From: an uncultured Rhodospirillaceae bacterium
GTDB lineage: Bacteria > Pseudomonadota > Alphaproteobacteria > CAAGCB01 > CAG-977
Length of the DNA stretch: 64,000 nt
Assembly (NCBI GenBank): GCA_900550445.1
Contig: URSF01000004.1
Location: forward strand, 1 to 64,000
Direction: 5' to 3'
Shown here: positions 1 to 9,922 of the stretch, one piece after another
Layout: the number at the start of each line of letters is the position of its first letter
Position numbering within the stretch: position 1 is the stretch's first letter
Notes under the pieces: model-generated
What the model was told of the DNA's origin: nothing
The model's database searches: none
Seen by the model: the letters and a program-made list of their open reading frames with translations, nothing else
Program-made: the position numbers and the translations under genes

Positions 1-10
1 TTTTCTTTAC

Positions 11-24
11 GGGGGGGGGGGGGG
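11..24. repeat. G14 homopolymer tract upstream of an SGNH-like gene
   Basis: Fourteen consecutive G residues lie 28 bases before the ATG at 53. They are followed at once by TATAGA (25-30), which resembles a -10 box, and preceded by TTTAC, a weak -35-like element. If both elements are real, the tract is the promoter spacer. Tracts of this length are prone to slipped-strand mispairing, so the tract could vary expression of the downstream gene. The sequence upstream of base 1 is not visible, so the tract could also be the end of an upstream reading frame. Confidence 0.8.
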
Positions 25-52
25 TATAGATCAAAAGGAGAGGAGATCAAAA

Positions 53-925
53 ATGAAAGCCCGGTTAAAAAAATTTTTTTTCAAAGCGGTTTGCTGTTTT
101 ATTCCTTCCCGGAAGTTACGCAGACAAATTAAAGGCAGTTTTGATCGTTGTTTTTACTATAAAGCCAAAAAAGCGGCTCTTTTGGCGCCGCGGATCGAAC
201 TGGCGGTGCTGGGGTCTTCGCACGCTCAATGCGGCTTTTGCGAAACAGATCGGGATATCAATTTGGGAATAGCCTCTCAGGACTTGTATTATTCGTATCA
301 GCTGTACTTGAAATGCCGGCTGATGTTTTTGAATTTAAAGCGGGTTGTTTTATTTTATTCTGATTTTTCCGCCGGGTTTGAAGAAGAACGCTCCAAAATG
401 ATTTTTGAAACGTTGAAATATAATCAATATTTCGGCATACCGCCTAAAAATCCGATTTTGTATGCCGAAAAAAATATTGACACTTCTTTACATTTTGCCC
501 CCTTTGAAATAAAGGAATTTGATTTTAACACGCCTTATCCTTTTCCTTTTATCAGCGAAGATTTGAAGACCGAAGAAGGCATTAAAATCAGAGTTCAAAA
601 ACATTTAAAGCATGCGTTAAGGGAAAATAACCAGACGGCTTTTGTTGAAAAGTTAATCCGGGCCGTTTCGGCCGACGGTATCTCGCTGATGATTGTTGTG
701 CCGCCGGTAACGGAAGAATATCTGTCGCATATTCCGCCGCAGATCAATTTGTTTGAAAAACTGGACGTTTTAATGGACCGTTATCAAGGAAAGGTTTTGT
801 ATCTGAACTGTTACCGGGACAAAGATTTCACGAACGAAGATTTTGCCGACTGTGACCATTTAAATCAACGGGGCGCGGAAAAGCTGACGGCTAAAATTAA
901 GCAAAAATTTCAGGAACGGGAATAA
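53..925 (+). CDS. SGNH-hydrolase-like protein, probable envelope polysaccharide modification
   Basis: This 290-residue protein is not assigned to a named family with certainty. Near residue 53 it has GSSH, like the block I serine motif of SGNH/DltD/AlgX-type enzymes. Near the C-terminus it has DCDHLNQRG, resembling the DxxH catalytic block. The basic N-terminus (KKFFFKAVCCFIP) could be a short membrane-associated segment but is not a clear cleavable signal. The start is supported by a strong GGAGAGGAG ribosome site at 37-45. It converges with the His-rich gene at 932. The family would suggest acyl transfer to, or removal from, a surface polymer; that role is an inference from two motifs only. 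A G14 tract lies upstream and could phase-vary it. Confidence 0.6.
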   Translation: MKARLKKFFFKAVCCFIPSRKLRRQIKGSFDRCFYYKAKKAALLAPRIELAVLGSSHAQCGFCETDRDINLGIASQDLYYSYQLYLKCRLMFLNLKRVVLFYSDFSAGFEEERSKMIFETLKYNQYFGIPPKNPILYAEKNIDTSLHFAPFEIKEFDFNTPYPFPFISEDLKTEEGIKIRVQKHLKHALRENNQTAFVEKLIRAVSADGISLMIVVPPVTEEYLSHIPPQINLFEKLDVLMDRYQGKVLYLNCYRDKDFTNEDFADCDHLNQRGAEKLTAKIKQKFQERE

Positions 926-931
926 CCCGGT

Positions 932-1177
932 TTACTGCGAATGATGCGGCGTATGGTGATGATGAACGTGATGACGATGCGGCGCGGGTGTATCGTCGGC
1001 TATTTTGTTCATATCAACGCTTTTCGTCCAGGCATAAAAGACGCTTAATCCCCCGACAATCGTATAAGAATACCATGAAAAGGTCATTTCGTTGTCAAAC
1101 GCCGTGCCGGCCCAGACGATAAACATCAACAACGCGAAGATGGCAATAAAGTTTAAAACGAATTTTCCTTTTAACAT
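932..1177 (-). CDS. Small membrane protein with His-rich C-terminus
   Basis: This 81-residue protein has two predicted hydrophobic segments (about residues 7-24 and 36-50). It ends in a histidine cluster, PHRHHVHHHHTPHHSQ, that could bind metal ions such as Ni, Zn or Cu. A good ribosome site (GAAAGGAGA) precedes the ATG. It lies downstream of fba on the same strand but behind a clear terminator, so it is probably transcribed separately. I do not recognise the family. No metal transporter or hydrogenase maturation gene is adjacent, so a metal-handling role is only an inference from composition. Confidence 0.6.
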   Translation of the reverse strand: MLKGKFVLNFIAIFALLMFIVWAGTAFDNEMTFSWYSYTIVGGLSVFYAWTKSVDMNKIADDTPAPHRHHVHHHHTPHHSQ

Positions 1178-1234
1178 TAACGATCTTCTCCTTTCAGATA
1201 TAACCAGAATACGCCTTTCTTTTGTTCGGATAAA

Positions 1235-1269
1235 GAAAAAAGCCCTTTTGTTTCCAAAAGGGCTTTTTA
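1235..1269 (-). terminator. Intrinsic terminator after fba
   Basis: A perfect 10-bp stem (1241-1250 with 1255-1264) closes a TTTC loop. On the minus strand it is followed by a T-rich run, which ends the tkt-fba transcript. There are also five T residues on the plus side, so it may work in both directions. Confidence 0.9.
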
Positions 1270-1284
1270 TCGGAACAATCCGGA

Positions 1285-2340
1285 TTACAACATATGATCC
1301 AGTTCGCCGGATTTATAACGTTTGGCCATATCCGCCAGAGAAATCGCTTTGATCTTTGATCCCATGCCGGCCGCGCCGAACTGTTCGTAACGGGCTTCGC
1401 AGACTTTCTGCATTTCTTCCATTGCGGGACCCATGTATTTGCGAACGTCGAATTCTTCCGGTTTCGTCGCAAAGATTTTGCGGATCGCGCCCGTCATCGC
1501 CATACGGCAGTCGGTGTCAACGTTGACTTTGCGCACGCCATACTTGATGCCTTCCTGAATTTCTTCAATGGGCACGCCGTAGGTCTGCGGGATTTTTCCG
1601 CCGAATTCGTTGATCATGTCCTGCAATTCCTGCGGAACGGAAGAAGACCCGTGCATAACCAGATGAACCGTCGGAATTTTGGCGTGAATTTTTTTAATCG
1701 TGTCAATCGACAGGATCGCGCCGTCCGGCTTGCGCGTGAATTTATAAGCACCGTGAGACGTCCCGATCGCAACGGCCAGAGCGTCAATATTTGTCGCCTT
1801 GACGAAATCATACGCTTCGTCCGGATCCGTCAGCAGCTGCTTTTTGTCGATTGCACCGTCAAATCCGTGTCCGTCTTCCTTTTCGCCTTTGCCGGTTTCC
1901 AAAGAACCGATGCAGCCCAGCTCGGCTTCGACCGACGCGCCGATCATGTGGGCGAATTTGGCGACCGTGCCGGATACTTCGGCGTTGTACTCATGAGAAG
2001 CCGGCTGACCGTCCTTTAACGAACCGTCCATCATCACGGAAGTATAGCTGTTGGCCAAAGCTGTAACGCACGTTTCAACGGAAGAACCGTGATCCTGATG
2101 CAGACAGATCGGCAGATCGGGGTACATTTCGGCGGCGGCTTCAACCATATGGCGGATCATCGGATCGCCGGCATAGCCGCGGGCGCCTTTGGACGTTTGA
2201 ACGATCACCGGAGAATCCGTTTTTTTCGCAGCGTTCATCACGGCCAGAATCTGTTCCATGTTGTTGACGTTAAAAGCCGGCATACCATAACCGTATTCCG
2301 CGGCATGGTCCAGCAGCTGGCGTAAACTGATCATAGGCAT
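1285..2340 (-). CDS. fba: Class II fructose-bisphosphate aldolase
   Basis: This zinc-dependent aldolase interconverts fructose-1,6-bisphosphate with dihydroxyacetone phosphate and glyceraldehyde-3-phosphate in glycolysis and gluconeogenesis. The 351 residues match the usual length of the class IIB/Calvin-type subgroup. The HQDHG motif near residue 82 carries the zinc and catalytic residues. Further metal and substrate histidines are seen in GTSHGAYKF and LVMHGSSS, and NVDTD forms the phosphate-binding strand near the C-terminus. The start has a good AAGGAG site. It lies 27 bases after transketolase on the same strand, so the two are likely one operon for hexose/pentose interconversion, ended by the terminator at 1235-1269. 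Confidence 0.95.
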   Translation of the reverse strand: MPMISLRQLLDHAAEYGYGMPAFNVNNMEQILAVMNAAKKTDSPVIVQTSKGARGYAGDPMIRHMVEAAAEMYPDLPICLHQDHGSSVETCVTALANSYTSVMMDGSLKDGQPASHEYNAEVSGTVAKFAHMIGASVEAELGCIGSLETGKGEKEDGHGFDGAIDKKQLLTDPDEAYDFVKATNIDALAVAIGTSHGAYKFTRKPDGAILSIDTIKKIHAKIPTVHLVMHGSSSVPQELQDMINEFGGKIPQTYGVPIEEIQEGIKYGVRKVNVDTDCRMAMTGAIRKIFATKPEEFDVRKYMGPAMEEMQKVCEARYEQFGAAGMGSKIKAISLADMAKRYKSGELDHML

Positions 2341-2367
2341 TTTTTATCAATCTCCTTGTTTCAAAAA

Positions 2368-4341
2368 TTATTTTTTCAGGCAGCCCATTGCGGCGGCGGC
2401 AACGGCATTCGGCGTAATGCCGAAATGTTCGTATAATTGTTCCGCCGGGGCGGAAGCGCCGAACGAACGCATGGCGACAATCGCTCCGTCCAGCCCGGTG
2501 TATTTTTCCCAGCCGAATGCGCCCTGCGATTCAACGGCGACGCGCGGGCAATCGCCCAGAACGGCTTTTTTGTAAGCGGCGTCCTGTTTGTCGAACAATT
2601 CCCAGGACGGCATGGAAACAACAGCCGCGTTGATCCCCTTTTCGGCCAGCAGTTCTTTGGCTTTGACGGCGATTTCGACTTCCGATCCCGTCGCCAATAA
2701 TGTCACATCGCGTTTTGCGCCGCAATCCGCCAAAACGTATGCCCCTTTGGCCGACAGGTTTTCCGCAACGCCGGTGCGCAGGGTCGGCAGATTCTGGCGC
2801 GACAAAGCCAGAACGGACGGCGTATGTTCGGATTCGATCGCCAATTCCCAACATTCCGCCGTTTCGATCACGTCGCAGGGACGGAATACGTTGACGTTCG
2901 GGATTGCGCGCATGGACGCCAGATGTTCAATCGGCTGATGCGTCGGGCCGTCTTCGCCGACGCCGATTGAATCATGCGTTAAAACATAAATCGTGCGGAT
3001 TCCCATTAACGCGGCCAGACGCAGCGACGGTTTTAAGTAATCCATAAATACCAAAAACGCGCCGGAGTACGGAATAAATCCGCCGTGCAGAGCGATGCCG
3101 TTCATCGCGGCGGCCATAGCGTGTTCACGGATACCGTAGTGTATGTAATTGCCCGTGAAATCGTCAGGCGTGACGGATACGGACGCTTTGGCGTTTGTCA
3201 GGTTGGACGCGGTTAAATCCGCCGATCCGCCCAGCAGTTCGGGAATGGCCGGGACCAGAACTTCCAAAGCCATCTGCGAAGCTTTGCGGGTGGCGACTTT
3301 CGGTTTGTCAGCCAGCAGCTGTTCTTTGTAAGCCTGCATTTTTTCTTTCCAGCCCGCAGGCAGAGCGTGCCTGATTACCGTGCGTTCAAATTCGGCTTTT
3401 TTCGCGGCGTCCATACCGGCAAAGCGTTTTTCCCAAGCTTCGCGGTCGGTCTGTCCTTTTTTGCCGAAAGAACGCCATTCGTTTAAAATGTCCTGCGGCA
3501 CTTCAAACGGAGCGTATTCAAATCCCAGACGTTTGCGGGCGGCCAGCAGATCTTCGGCGCCGATCGGGGAACCGTGGACTTTGCTGGTGCCTTCTTTGGC
3601 CGCGCCGTAACCGATAACGGAATGGCATGCGATCAACGTCGGCTTGTCGGATTTTTTGGCGCGCGCGATGGCGGCTTCGATTTCTTCGGGGTTGTAAGCG
3701 TCACATTCGTCGGTATTCCAGCCGTTGGCTTCAAACCGTTTGCGCTGATCCGTCGACGTGGCGACCGACGTGGCGCCGTCGATCGTGATTTTGTTGTCGT
3801 CCCACAGAACGATCATTTTATTTAAACGCAGATGGCCGGCCAAAGAAATGGCTTCTTCGGAAATGCCTTCCATCAGGCAGCCGTCGCCGCAGATGACATA
3901 AGTGTAATGATCAACGATTTCTTTACCGAAGCGGGCGGCCAGCAACTTTTCGGCCAAAGCCATGCCGACGGCGGTGGAAATTCCCTGTCCCAGCGGGCCG
4001 GTCGTTGTTTCAATTCCTTCCAAATGGCCGTATTCGGGGTGGCCTGCGCAGCGCGAACCCAGCTGGCGGAAGCTTTTTAACTGATCCAGCGTCGCTTGTT
4101 CGTAACCTGTCAGATACAGCAGGCTGTAAAGCAGCATGGAACCGTGGCCGGCGGACAGGACGAAACGGTCGCGGTCAGCCCAATGCGGCGCCTTTGCGTC
4201 AAATTTTAAAAATTTTGAAAATAAAACGGTTGCGACGTCCGCCATGCCCATCGGCATGCCGGGGTGGCCGGAGTTGGCTTTCTGTACACCTTCCGCGGCC
4301 AAAAAGCGCAGAGCGTTTGCTAAATCTTTATGAGCGACCAT
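2368..4341 (-). CDS. tkt: Transketolase
   Basis: This thiamine-diphosphate enzyme moves two-carbon units between sugar phosphates in the non-oxidative pentose phosphate pathway. The length of 657 residues is typical. Recognisable features are the N-terminal substrate histidine motif [10 protein letters not shown], the ThDP-binding GDGCLMEG with a following Asn (DDNKITIDG), the pyrimidine-domain HYGIREHAM and the phosphate-binding [17 protein letters not shown] chose the ATG at 4341 because AGGAGG lies just upstream of it. The frame is open for 12 more codons to 4377, but no ribosome site supports that start. It is the first gene of the tkt-fba operon. Confidence 0.95.
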   Translation of the reverse strand: MVAHKDLANALRFLAAEGVQKANSGHPGMPMGMADVATVLFSKFLKFDAKAPHWADRDRFVLSAGHGSMLLYSLLYLTGYEQATLDQLKSFRQLGSRCAGHPEYGHLEGIETTTGPLGQGISTAVGMALAEKLLAARFGKEIVDHYTYVICGDGCLMEGISEEAISLAGHLRLNKMIVLWDDNKITIDGATSVATSTDQRKRFEANGWNTDECDAYNPEEIEAAIARAKKSDKPTLIACHSVIGYGAAKEGTSKVHGSPIGAEDLLAARKRLGFEYAPFEVPQDILNEWRSFGKKGQTDREAWEKRFAGMDAAKKAEFERTVIRHALPAGWKEKMQAYKEQLLADKPKVATRKASQMALEVLVPAIPELLGGSADLTASNLTNAKASVSVTPDDFTGNYIHYGIREHAMAAAMNGIALHGGFIPYSGAFLVFMDYLKPSLRLAALMGIRTIYVLTHDSIGVGEDGPTHQPIEHLASMRAIPNVNVFRPCDVIETAECWELAIESEHTPSVLALSRQNLPTLRTGVAENLSAKGAYVLADCGAKRDVTLLATGSEVEIAVKAKELLAEKGINAAVVSMPSWELFDKQDAAYKKAVLGDCPRVAVESQGAFGWEKYTGLDGAIVAMRSFGASAPAEQLYEHFGITPNAVAAAAMGCLKK

Positions 4342-4512
4342 ATATCCTCCTAAGGAATTTAAGTAATTAAAAGACAAAATTTTATCTTGTATACCACATT
4401 TGCGCCCGACAAAAAAACACTTCTTTAAAAAAAGCGAAAAAATAAACGTTTGGCTTGAGGAAAAATCAAAAATATGCCACAGTTAAAGCGGTTTTGAATG
4501 AAAGGCGCGGGT

Positions 4513-4947
4513 ATGGGAAATCTGGTCAGTTTGTCGTGTTCTCACTGTGATTTTAAATTCGTCGGCAAATACGGGATCGGCAAAACCGATCTGGCGTTAA
4601 GCACGCAGAACTTCGCTTCCGAAGAGGAAAAAGAAGTCGGCGTTAATTTTTCCCAGTATATTGTCGACAATCCGCACGAACTGGATTTTATCCGCGATTT
4701 AATCCGCCGGCGTCGCCCCGTCATTTTAAAAACATGGGAACATCAGCCGTATTATTGCCCGCACTGCGCCAGACTGTATAACCGCTTTACCTATCATTTC
4801 CTGTTTAAAGACGGGGATTATCTGCCGCATTTTACCTGTCTGGACTGCGGCCGCGTTTTGGAAAAAATGGATTTAAAGCAGACGGTTTTGTGTCCTCAGT
4901 GCAAACAGGGGCGCTTGTCTGCCGAACGGATTATTCCGTGGGATTAA
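4513..4947 (+). CDS. Zinc-ribbon hypothetical protein
   Basis: The protein has about 144 residues with four CxxC knuckles: CSHC near the start, then CPHC, CLDC and CPQC in the C-terminal half. This arrangement suggests two zinc ribbons. No catalytic domain is recognisable. The ATG at 4513 is preferred because GAAAGG lies eight bases upstream; an in-frame ATG at 4498 has no ribosome site. The gene converges with, and overlaps by 17 bases, the Rsm22-like gene. Such small zinc-ribbon proteins often bind nucleic acid or partner proteins, but nothing here shows which. Confidence 0.6.
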   Translation: MGNLVSLSCSHCDFKFVGKYGIGKTDLALSTQNFASEEEKEVGVNFSQYIVDNPHELDFIRDLIRRRRPVILKTWEHQPYYCPHCARLYNRFTYHFLFKDGDYLPHFTCLDCGRVLEKMDLKQTVLCPQCKQGRLSAERIIPWD

Positions 4948-5890
4948 AAACGTCGCCCCAATCGGCTTTGCGGGCTTTTTTATAAATCTCTCCGTCTTTT
5001 TTGGAAACGGTCTTTTCCGTCAGCCCCGACGACGCGCACAGACTGAGCGTTACTTTGCCTTTCCCGATCAAGGGGCGGCGCAGGATTCGCGCGCCGGCCG
5101 ATTCCCGTTTTTCACGGACGGCGATCAGGTAAGTAAATTTTTCGTCTTCAAACGGGGCGGCGCCGCCTTTGGATTCCCGGTGAAGTTTTGACCGCGCGAC
5201 GCGGCAGCCGAAATGACACCAGTCGTTTAAGCAGACGTTCTGGTGCGGACAGGGGGCGGCGATAAAAGCGCCCCGGTCAATCAAAAAAGACCTGAAACAT
5301 TTCATTTGAAGGAAATTTTCAGGTGTTCCCGGCTCAACAATCACCAGCATTTGCTTTGCTGCCTGCCACAGTTTTAATAAAGCGTTTTCCCTGTTTTCTT
5401 CGTTCAGTTCGTTTAAAACATAACAGGCCGTAACCAGATCGGCCGTTTGTGTCAAGGGAGATGCGGCCAGATCGAATTCCCGCCAGACCGGAGCCGTTTT
5501 AAAGAAATCCGAGCCGGCCGACGCCAATTTCCGGCCGGTATCACGCATGGCTTTTTCGCGTTCCAGACACAAAATATATTCCAAATCGAAAAAGCAAGCG
5601 GCGGCCCAGACGGCGGCGCCCGTTCCCGCCCCGACGTCGATCATTGTTTTCGGGGGTAATCCCTGACATGCCGCGGCCTGTCGCAATACGGCCGAAACGG
5701 CGCCGAAAGTCGCGGGCATTCGTGAAACGGCATAAGCGGCGGATTCCAAATTTCCGACGGCAGAACGCCCCGCCGCGTTTTTATCCCTGTACCGGCGGCT
5801 GATTCGTTCGGCATGTTCTTTGATTTCATGCGGTTTCAGGCCATCGGTCAGTTTTTCCGCCGCCTGTTTCAAAACAAAAGGCATGTCCAT
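4931..5890 (-). CDS. Rsm22-family (METTL17-like) rRNA methyltransferase-like protein
   Basis: A 319-residue SAM-dependent methyltransferase-fold protein. Motif I is IDVGAGTGAAVWAA near residue 85, and the post-I acidic residue is in LCLERE. The C-terminal half carries the family signature of clustered cysteines, APCPHQNVCLNDWCHFGC, followed by RSKLHRESKGG. In the mitochondrial relatives Rsm22/METTL17 these cysteines hold an iron-sulfur cluster and the protein helps small-subunit ribosome assembly. Bacterial relatives are common in Alphaproteobacteria. It starts five bases after the end of the DD-carboxypeptidase gene, so the two are probably cotranscribed. Activity as a true methyltransferase is not certain in this family. 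Confidence 0.85.
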   Translation of the reverse strand: MDMPFVLKQAAEKLTDGLKPHEIKEHAERISRRYRDKNAAGRSAVGNLESAAYAVSRMPATFGAVSAVLRQAAACQGLPPKTMIDVGAGTGAAVWAAACFFDLEYILCLEREKAMRDTGRKLASAGSDFFKTAPVWREFDLAASPLTQTADLVTACYVLNELNEENRENALLKLWQAAKQMLVIVEPGTPENFLQMKCFRSFLIDRGAFIAAPCPHQNVCLNDWCHFGCRVARSKLHRESKGGAAPFEDEKFTYLIAVREKRESAGARILRRPLIGKGKVTLSLCASSGLTEKTVSKKDGEIYKKARKADWGDVFNPTE

Positions 5891-5895
5891 TTTTT

Positions 5896-6918
5896 TTAAG
5901 GCTTCCTGCGTCCCCAGTCGATAATCGCGTTTTTGATAACGCTGCCGCTTTGTTCCGTATGCAGACTTTGGTCCAAAGAAGCGATTTTATCTAATTCTTC
6001 GGAAAGTTTTTTTGCCGCGATTCGGCGCAGCCTGTATTCTTTTTCGCTGGAACCGGGCAGCTGTTCCTTCATCGGTTCAAAAAGCGGCGTTTCATTTAAT
6101 GTGTCAACCGTTTCTTTTTTATTTTTTAATGCGGCAAATCCGGAATCCAACAGTTTGAAGATATGCCGGTCGCGTTCGCGCACCGAATTGCGCCCCATGA
6201 CAACGCCGATCAGTCGTTTTCCGTCGCGTTTGGCCGATCCGACGACATGGTACCCGGACGCGTCGACATAACCGGTTTTCAAACCGTCGCCGCCTTTGTA
6301 ATACCGGGCGACCAGATTGTGATTGCCGTAATACCTTCGGCCGTAACGGAACCCGCGCACGGAAAACAATTTGTAATATTTCGGAAAATGCTGAATCAGC
6401 GCTTTTGATAAAATAGCCATGTCCTGCGCCGTTGTGACCTGATCTTTGTTGTGCAGTCCCGAAGCGTTTTTAAACCGAGTGTTTTTCATGCCGAGTTCGC
6501 GCGCGACGCGCGTCATTTTATCGGCAAACTGCGCTTCTGATCCGGCCATTCCTTCGGCAATAACGACGGCGGCGTCGTTGGCGGAACGTGAAATCATGGC
6601 AAAAACCGCGTTTTCTACCGATATGGTTGTGTTTTCTTTCAATCCCATTCTCGACCGCGGCTGTCCGGCGGCTTTTTTTGAAACGGTCAGCAGCTGATCC
6701 ATTTGGATTTCGCCTTTTTCCAGCGCGTCGAAAACCAGATACAAAGTCATCATTTTTGTCAAAGAGGCCGGATAACGTTTTTCTGTCGCGTTTTCCGAAA
6801 ACAGAATGCGGCCCGTTTCCGCTTCGACCAGTAAAGAAGCCGTGCGTGAAGGCTCCGCCAGAGCCCGCCCGGGAAAAAGCAAAACGAATATTGCCAGTAT
6901 TTCAACGATCAAAGACAT
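5896..6918 (-). CDS. D-alanyl-D-alanine carboxypeptidase (penicillin-binding protein 5/6 type)
   Basis: This serine DD-carboxypeptidase trims the terminal D-Ala from peptidoglycan stem peptides in the periplasm. An N-terminal hydrophobic signal sequence ends at about ALA-E. The catalytic triad motifs are all present: SLTK (SxxK), SAN (SxN) and KTG. The 340 residues hold the transpeptidase-fold domain. The C-terminal extension of about 90 residues is charged and predicted helical rather than the usual beta-rich PBP5 domain, and I see no clear amphipathic membrane anchor. It heads an operon with the Rsm22-like gene and is divergent from clpS across a 228-base AT-rich gap. Confidence 0.9.
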   Translation of the reverse strand: MSLIVEILAIFVLLFPGRALAEPSRTASLLVEAETGRILFSENATEKRYPASLTKMMTLYLVFDALEKGEIQMDQLLTVSKKAAGQPRSRMGLKENTTISVENAVFAMISRSANDAAVVIAEGMAGSEAQFADKMTRVARELGMKNTRFKNASGLHNKDQVTTAQDMAILSKALIQHFPKYYKLFSVRGFRYGRRYYGNHNLVARYYKGGDGLKTGYVDASGYHVVGSAKRDGKRLIGVVMGRNSVRERDRHIFKLLDSGFAALKNKKETVDTLNETPLFEPMKEQLPGSSEKEYRLRRIAAKKLSEELDKIASLDQSLHTEQSGSVIKNAIIDWGRRKP

Positions 6919-7008
6919 TTTTCCCCTTTTTAAACGCCGCGCCGTAATTTAGCACTTTCCCGTTAATTTATGCTTAAAACAAAATGATGAATACATATAA
7001 ACTTATAG

Positions 7009-7042
7009 TTATATTCGACAAAATGGTTATATCCGATAAAAT
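7009..7042 (+). promoter_or_regulatory. Candidate clpS promoter with direct-repeat operator
   Basis: TCGACA (7015-7020) and TAAAAT (7037-7042) are separated by 16 bases and resemble sigma-70 -35 and -10 boxes, each five of six matches. The same stretch consists of two direct copies of a 16-base unit (7009-7024 and 7027-7042) that differ at two positions and are spaced 18 bases apart. That spacing would put a regulator on one face over both promoter boxes. This is sequence resemblance only. Confidence 0.35.
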
Positions 7043-7146
7043 TAAGTCCGGTATAAAAATACTTTTTTAACCGAAAAAGGTTGAATATTATTTTACCGAT
7101 TTACATAAATAATCATACCGAAAACTCTTTTAATAAGGAAAAAATA

Positions 7147-7464
7147 ATGCCGAATCGGCCGATGCAGCAGGAACAAATTCAGGGCGGGTTAGCAACCAAA
7201 CCGAAAATAAAAAAACCGTCTTTGTATAAAGTGGTTATGCTTAACGACGATTTTACGCCGATGGAATTTGTTGTTTCTCTGCTTCAGAGCATTTTTGGAA
7301 AAAACCTTGAAGAGGCAACGGAAATTATGCTGCAGATTCATCGCAGCGGTATAGGCGTCTGCGGCATTTATACGTTTGAAATCGCGGAAATGAAGGCGGC
7401 TCAGGTGGTTGATGCGGCCCGGCGCAGTCAGCACCCGCTGCGCTGTGAAGTTGAAAGGGTTTGA
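7147..7464 (+). CDS. clpS: ATP-dependent Clp protease adaptor ClpS
   Basis: ClpS binds the N-terminal domain of ClpA and delivers N-degron substrates to ClpAP. The 105-residue protein shows the family core: a disordered N-terminus, then [17 protein letters not shown] (including the NDD-type ligand-pocket acidic residues), [14 protein letters not shown] and HPLRCEVE at the end. I chose the ATG at 7147 because AAGGA lies just upstream; the open frame extends to 7081 without a ribosome site. It is followed two bases later by clpA, the usual arrangement, implying coupled translation. Confidence 0.95.
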   Translation: MPNRPMQQEQIQGGLATKPKIKKPSLYKVVMLNDDFTPMEFVVSLLQSIFGKNLEEATEIMLQIHRSGIGVCGIYTFEIAEMKAAQVVDAARRSQHPLRCEVERV

Positions 7465-7466
7465 CG

Positions 7467-9722
7467 ATGCTTTCTCCGAATCTTGAAGAAACGCTGCAGC
7501 AGGCTTTATTGTTCGCCGCGGAAAGAGGGCATGAATTTGCCACGTTGGAACATCTGCTGTTGGCGATTATGGACGATGCGGACGTAATTCCGCTGTTTCA
7601 GAAATACTGCCGCCGGGCGCCCGATATGGAAAAAGAATTGGTGGCCTTTATTGACAAAGATTTGAAATGCCTGGCCCAGCAGACTTCCGTGCGTGAACCG
7701 CGCCCGACGATTGCTTTCCAGCGCGTTGTGCAAAGGGCGGCGATTCAAGTGCAGTCCAGCGGGCGCGACATCGTCACGGCCGTGCATTTGATCGCGGCCA
7801 TGTTTTCGGAAGAAGAATCTTTTGCCGTTTATCTGCTCGGCAAATACGGAATTTCCAGACTGGACGTCGTGACGTTCCTCAGCCGCAGCTTTCCCGTGAC
7901 CGGCGTTGAGGACGACGATTATGCGCAGCCCGGCGAAGAACTGACGGATTTCTGCATTAATCTGAACGAAAAAGCCAAAGCGGGAAAAACGGATACGCTG
8001 ATCGGCCGCGTTGACGAAATTAACCGGATTATTCAGGTGTTGTGCCGGCGCACGAAAAACAATCCTTTGCTGATCGGGGATCCCGGCGTGGGAAAAACGA
8101 TGCTGGCGGAAGGACTGGCGGCGAAAATCGTTGAAGGAAAAGTTCCCGCTCAGTTAAAAAACGCCGTCGTTTATCAGCTGGATCTGGGGGCTTTGCTGGC
8201 CGGAACGCGCTACCGCGGCGATTTTGAAGAACGGCTGAAAAATATTTTGACCGCTTTGGAAGACGATCCCGGCGCTTTGCTGTTCATTGACGAAATCCAT
8301 ACGGTTATCGGGGCGGGCGCGACTTCCGGCGGGACAATGGACGCGTCCAATTTATTAAAGCCCGCACTGGCTTCGGGGACTTTGCGCTGTATCGGATCGA
8401 CAACGTACAAGGAATTCCGCAACCATATGGAAAAAGACCGCGCTTTTCTGCGCCGTTTTCAAAAAATTGACGTTAAGGAACCCGACGTTGCCGAAACAAT
8501 CGCGATTCTGCGCGGAATTAAAGGGTTGTACGAAAAACACCACAAGGTCGTCTATACGGTGGAAGCCATTAAAACGGCGGTGGATTTGTCCGTGCGCTAT
8601 CTGCATGACAGAAAACTGCCCGACAAAGCGATTGACGTGCTGGACGAAGCCGGCGCGGCCAGGGCTTTGCAGCCGGGCAGGAAAAAAAAGCAAATTCTGC
8701 CGCAGGATATTGAACAGATTGTTTCCAAAATGACAAACGTTCCCGCAAAAACGATGAGCGCGGACGATACCGAATCGCTGCGTTTTCTGGAACGGGATTT
8801 AAAACTGACGGTGTTCGGGCAAAATAAAGCGATTGAAACGCTTGCGTCTTCGATCAAAATGGCCCGGGCCGGCCTGCGCGAACCTGAAAAACCGATCGGC
8901 AGCTATTTGTTTTCCGGGCCGACCGGCGTCGGAAAAACCGAAGTCGCGCGCCAGCTGGCAAAAACGCTGGGAGTAGAGCTTCTGCGCTTTGATATGTCGG
9001 AATATATGGAAAAACATTCCGTTTCGCGTTTGATCGGATCGCCGCCGGGATATGTCGGTTTTGATCAGGGCGGATTGCTGACCGACGCGGTGGATCAGCA
9101 CCCTTACGCCGTTTTGCTGCTTGACGAAATTGAAAAAGCTCACCCCGATTTGTTTAATGTGCTGCTGCAGGTGATGGATTACGGCAAACTAACGGATTCC
9201 AACGGCAGGAAAATAGATTTTTCAAACGTTGTCCTGATCATGACGACGAACGCCGGCGCGGCCGATATGTCGAAACCGGCCGTCGGGTTTGTGCGCGAAG
9301 AACGCGAAGGCGAAGACAAAGAGGCGATCGAACGCCTGTTTACGCCGGAATTCAGAAACCGGCTGGACGCGATTATTCCGTTTGAACGCCTGAATCCGGA
9401 AATCATGGGACGCGTTGCGGATAAGTTTATTTCTCAGCTGGAAGCGATGCTGACGGAAAAAAAGATTGAACTTGCCGTCAATTTTTCCGCTCGGGAATGG
9501 CTGATTAAAAAGGGGTTCGATCCGAAAAACGGCGCCCGTCCTTTGGCGCGGATCATTCAGGAATACGTGAAAAAGCCGCTGGCCGAAGAAATTTTGTTCG
9601 GCAATTTGACGCGCGGCGGAACGGCGTCTTTGACGGCAAAGAACGGAAAACTGCATTTGGTCTGCCGTCCCCACCCCGCGCCGAAAGGCAAAAAGCAGGA
9701 ACAGGAATTGATGCTGATTTAA
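7467..9722 (+). CDS. clpA: ATP-dependent Clp protease ATP-binding subunit ClpA
   Basis: ClpA is the hexameric AAA+ unfoldase that feeds ClpP. The 751 residues contain the N-terminal ClpS-binding repeat domain (about 1-150), the first AAA+ module with GDPGVGKT and the Walker B LLFIDEIH, and the second module with GPTGVGKTE and LLLDEIEKA. Pore-loop and sensor motifs typical of ClpA follow, and there is no ClpB-type middle coiled coil. The ATG at 7467 is preferred over the TTG at 7461. A ClpP gene is not in this window. The gene is cotranscribed with clpS. Confidence 0.95.
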   Translation: MLSPNLEETLQQALLFAAERGHEFATLEHLLLAIMDDADVIPLFQKYCRRAPDMEKELVAFIDKDLKCLAQQTSVREPRPTIAFQRVVQRAAIQVQSSGRDIVTAVHLIAAMFSEEESFAVYLLGKYGISRLDVVTFLSRSFPVTGVEDDDYAQPGEELTDFCINLNEKAKAGKTDTLIGRVDEINRIIQVLCRRTKNNPLLIGDPGVGKTMLAEGLAAKIVEGKVPAQLKNAVVYQLDLGALLAGTRYRGDFEERLKNILTALEDDPGALLFIDEIHTVIGAGATSGGTMDASNLLKPALASGTLRCIGSTTYKEFRNHMEKDRAFLRRFQKIDVKEPDVAETIAILRGIKGLYEKHHKVVYTVEAIKTAVDLSVRYLHDRKLPDKAIDVLDEAGAARALQPGRKKKQILPQDIEQIVSKMTNVPAKTMSADDTESLRFLERDLKLTVFGQNKAIETLASSIKMARAGLREPEKPIGSYLFSGPTGVGKTEVARQLAKTLGVELLRFDMSEYMEKHSVSRLIGSPPGYVGFDQGGLLTDAVDQHPYAVLLLDEIEKAHPDLFNVLLQVMDYGKLTDSNGRKIDFSNVVLIMTTNAGAADMSKPAVGFVREEREGEDKEAIERLFTPEFRNRLDAIIPFERLNPEIMGRVADKFISQLEAMLTEKKIELAVNFSAREWLIKKGFDPKNGARPLARIIQEYVKKPLAEEILFGNLTRGGTASLTAKNGKLHLVCRPHPAPKGKKQEQELMLI

Positions 9723-9922
9723 GGCATGCCGCGTCCGGGCGGCGAATCGCGACAAAAAGCCGGCTTTTTGAAATAAAGCGTCCGCTTTTGTGCGAATGGC
9801 ATGTTTCTTAACGGTACGGTTTATCTGATATTGACGATTTATTTATTTTTGACTCGCCTTTTAGAACGTCTGTCGATATAAAGGGATTCCGATAACGTGA
9901 TTCAGATGGAGAAACTGTCCTC
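9723..9922. other. Intergenic gap between clpA and the PfkB-family gene
   Basis: The gap holds an 18-base perfect palindrome at 9753-9770 (arms AAAAAGCC and GGCTTTTT). It could fold into a weak hairpin but lacks a loop and a long T run. I see no gene here. A ribosome site GGAG (9908-9911) serves the next start. Confidence 0.5.

Noticed and set aside
9753..9770. Palindrome after clpA as an intrinsic terminator
   Set aside because: The 18-base palindrome has no loop and no T run beyond the arm, so it is a weak candidate.
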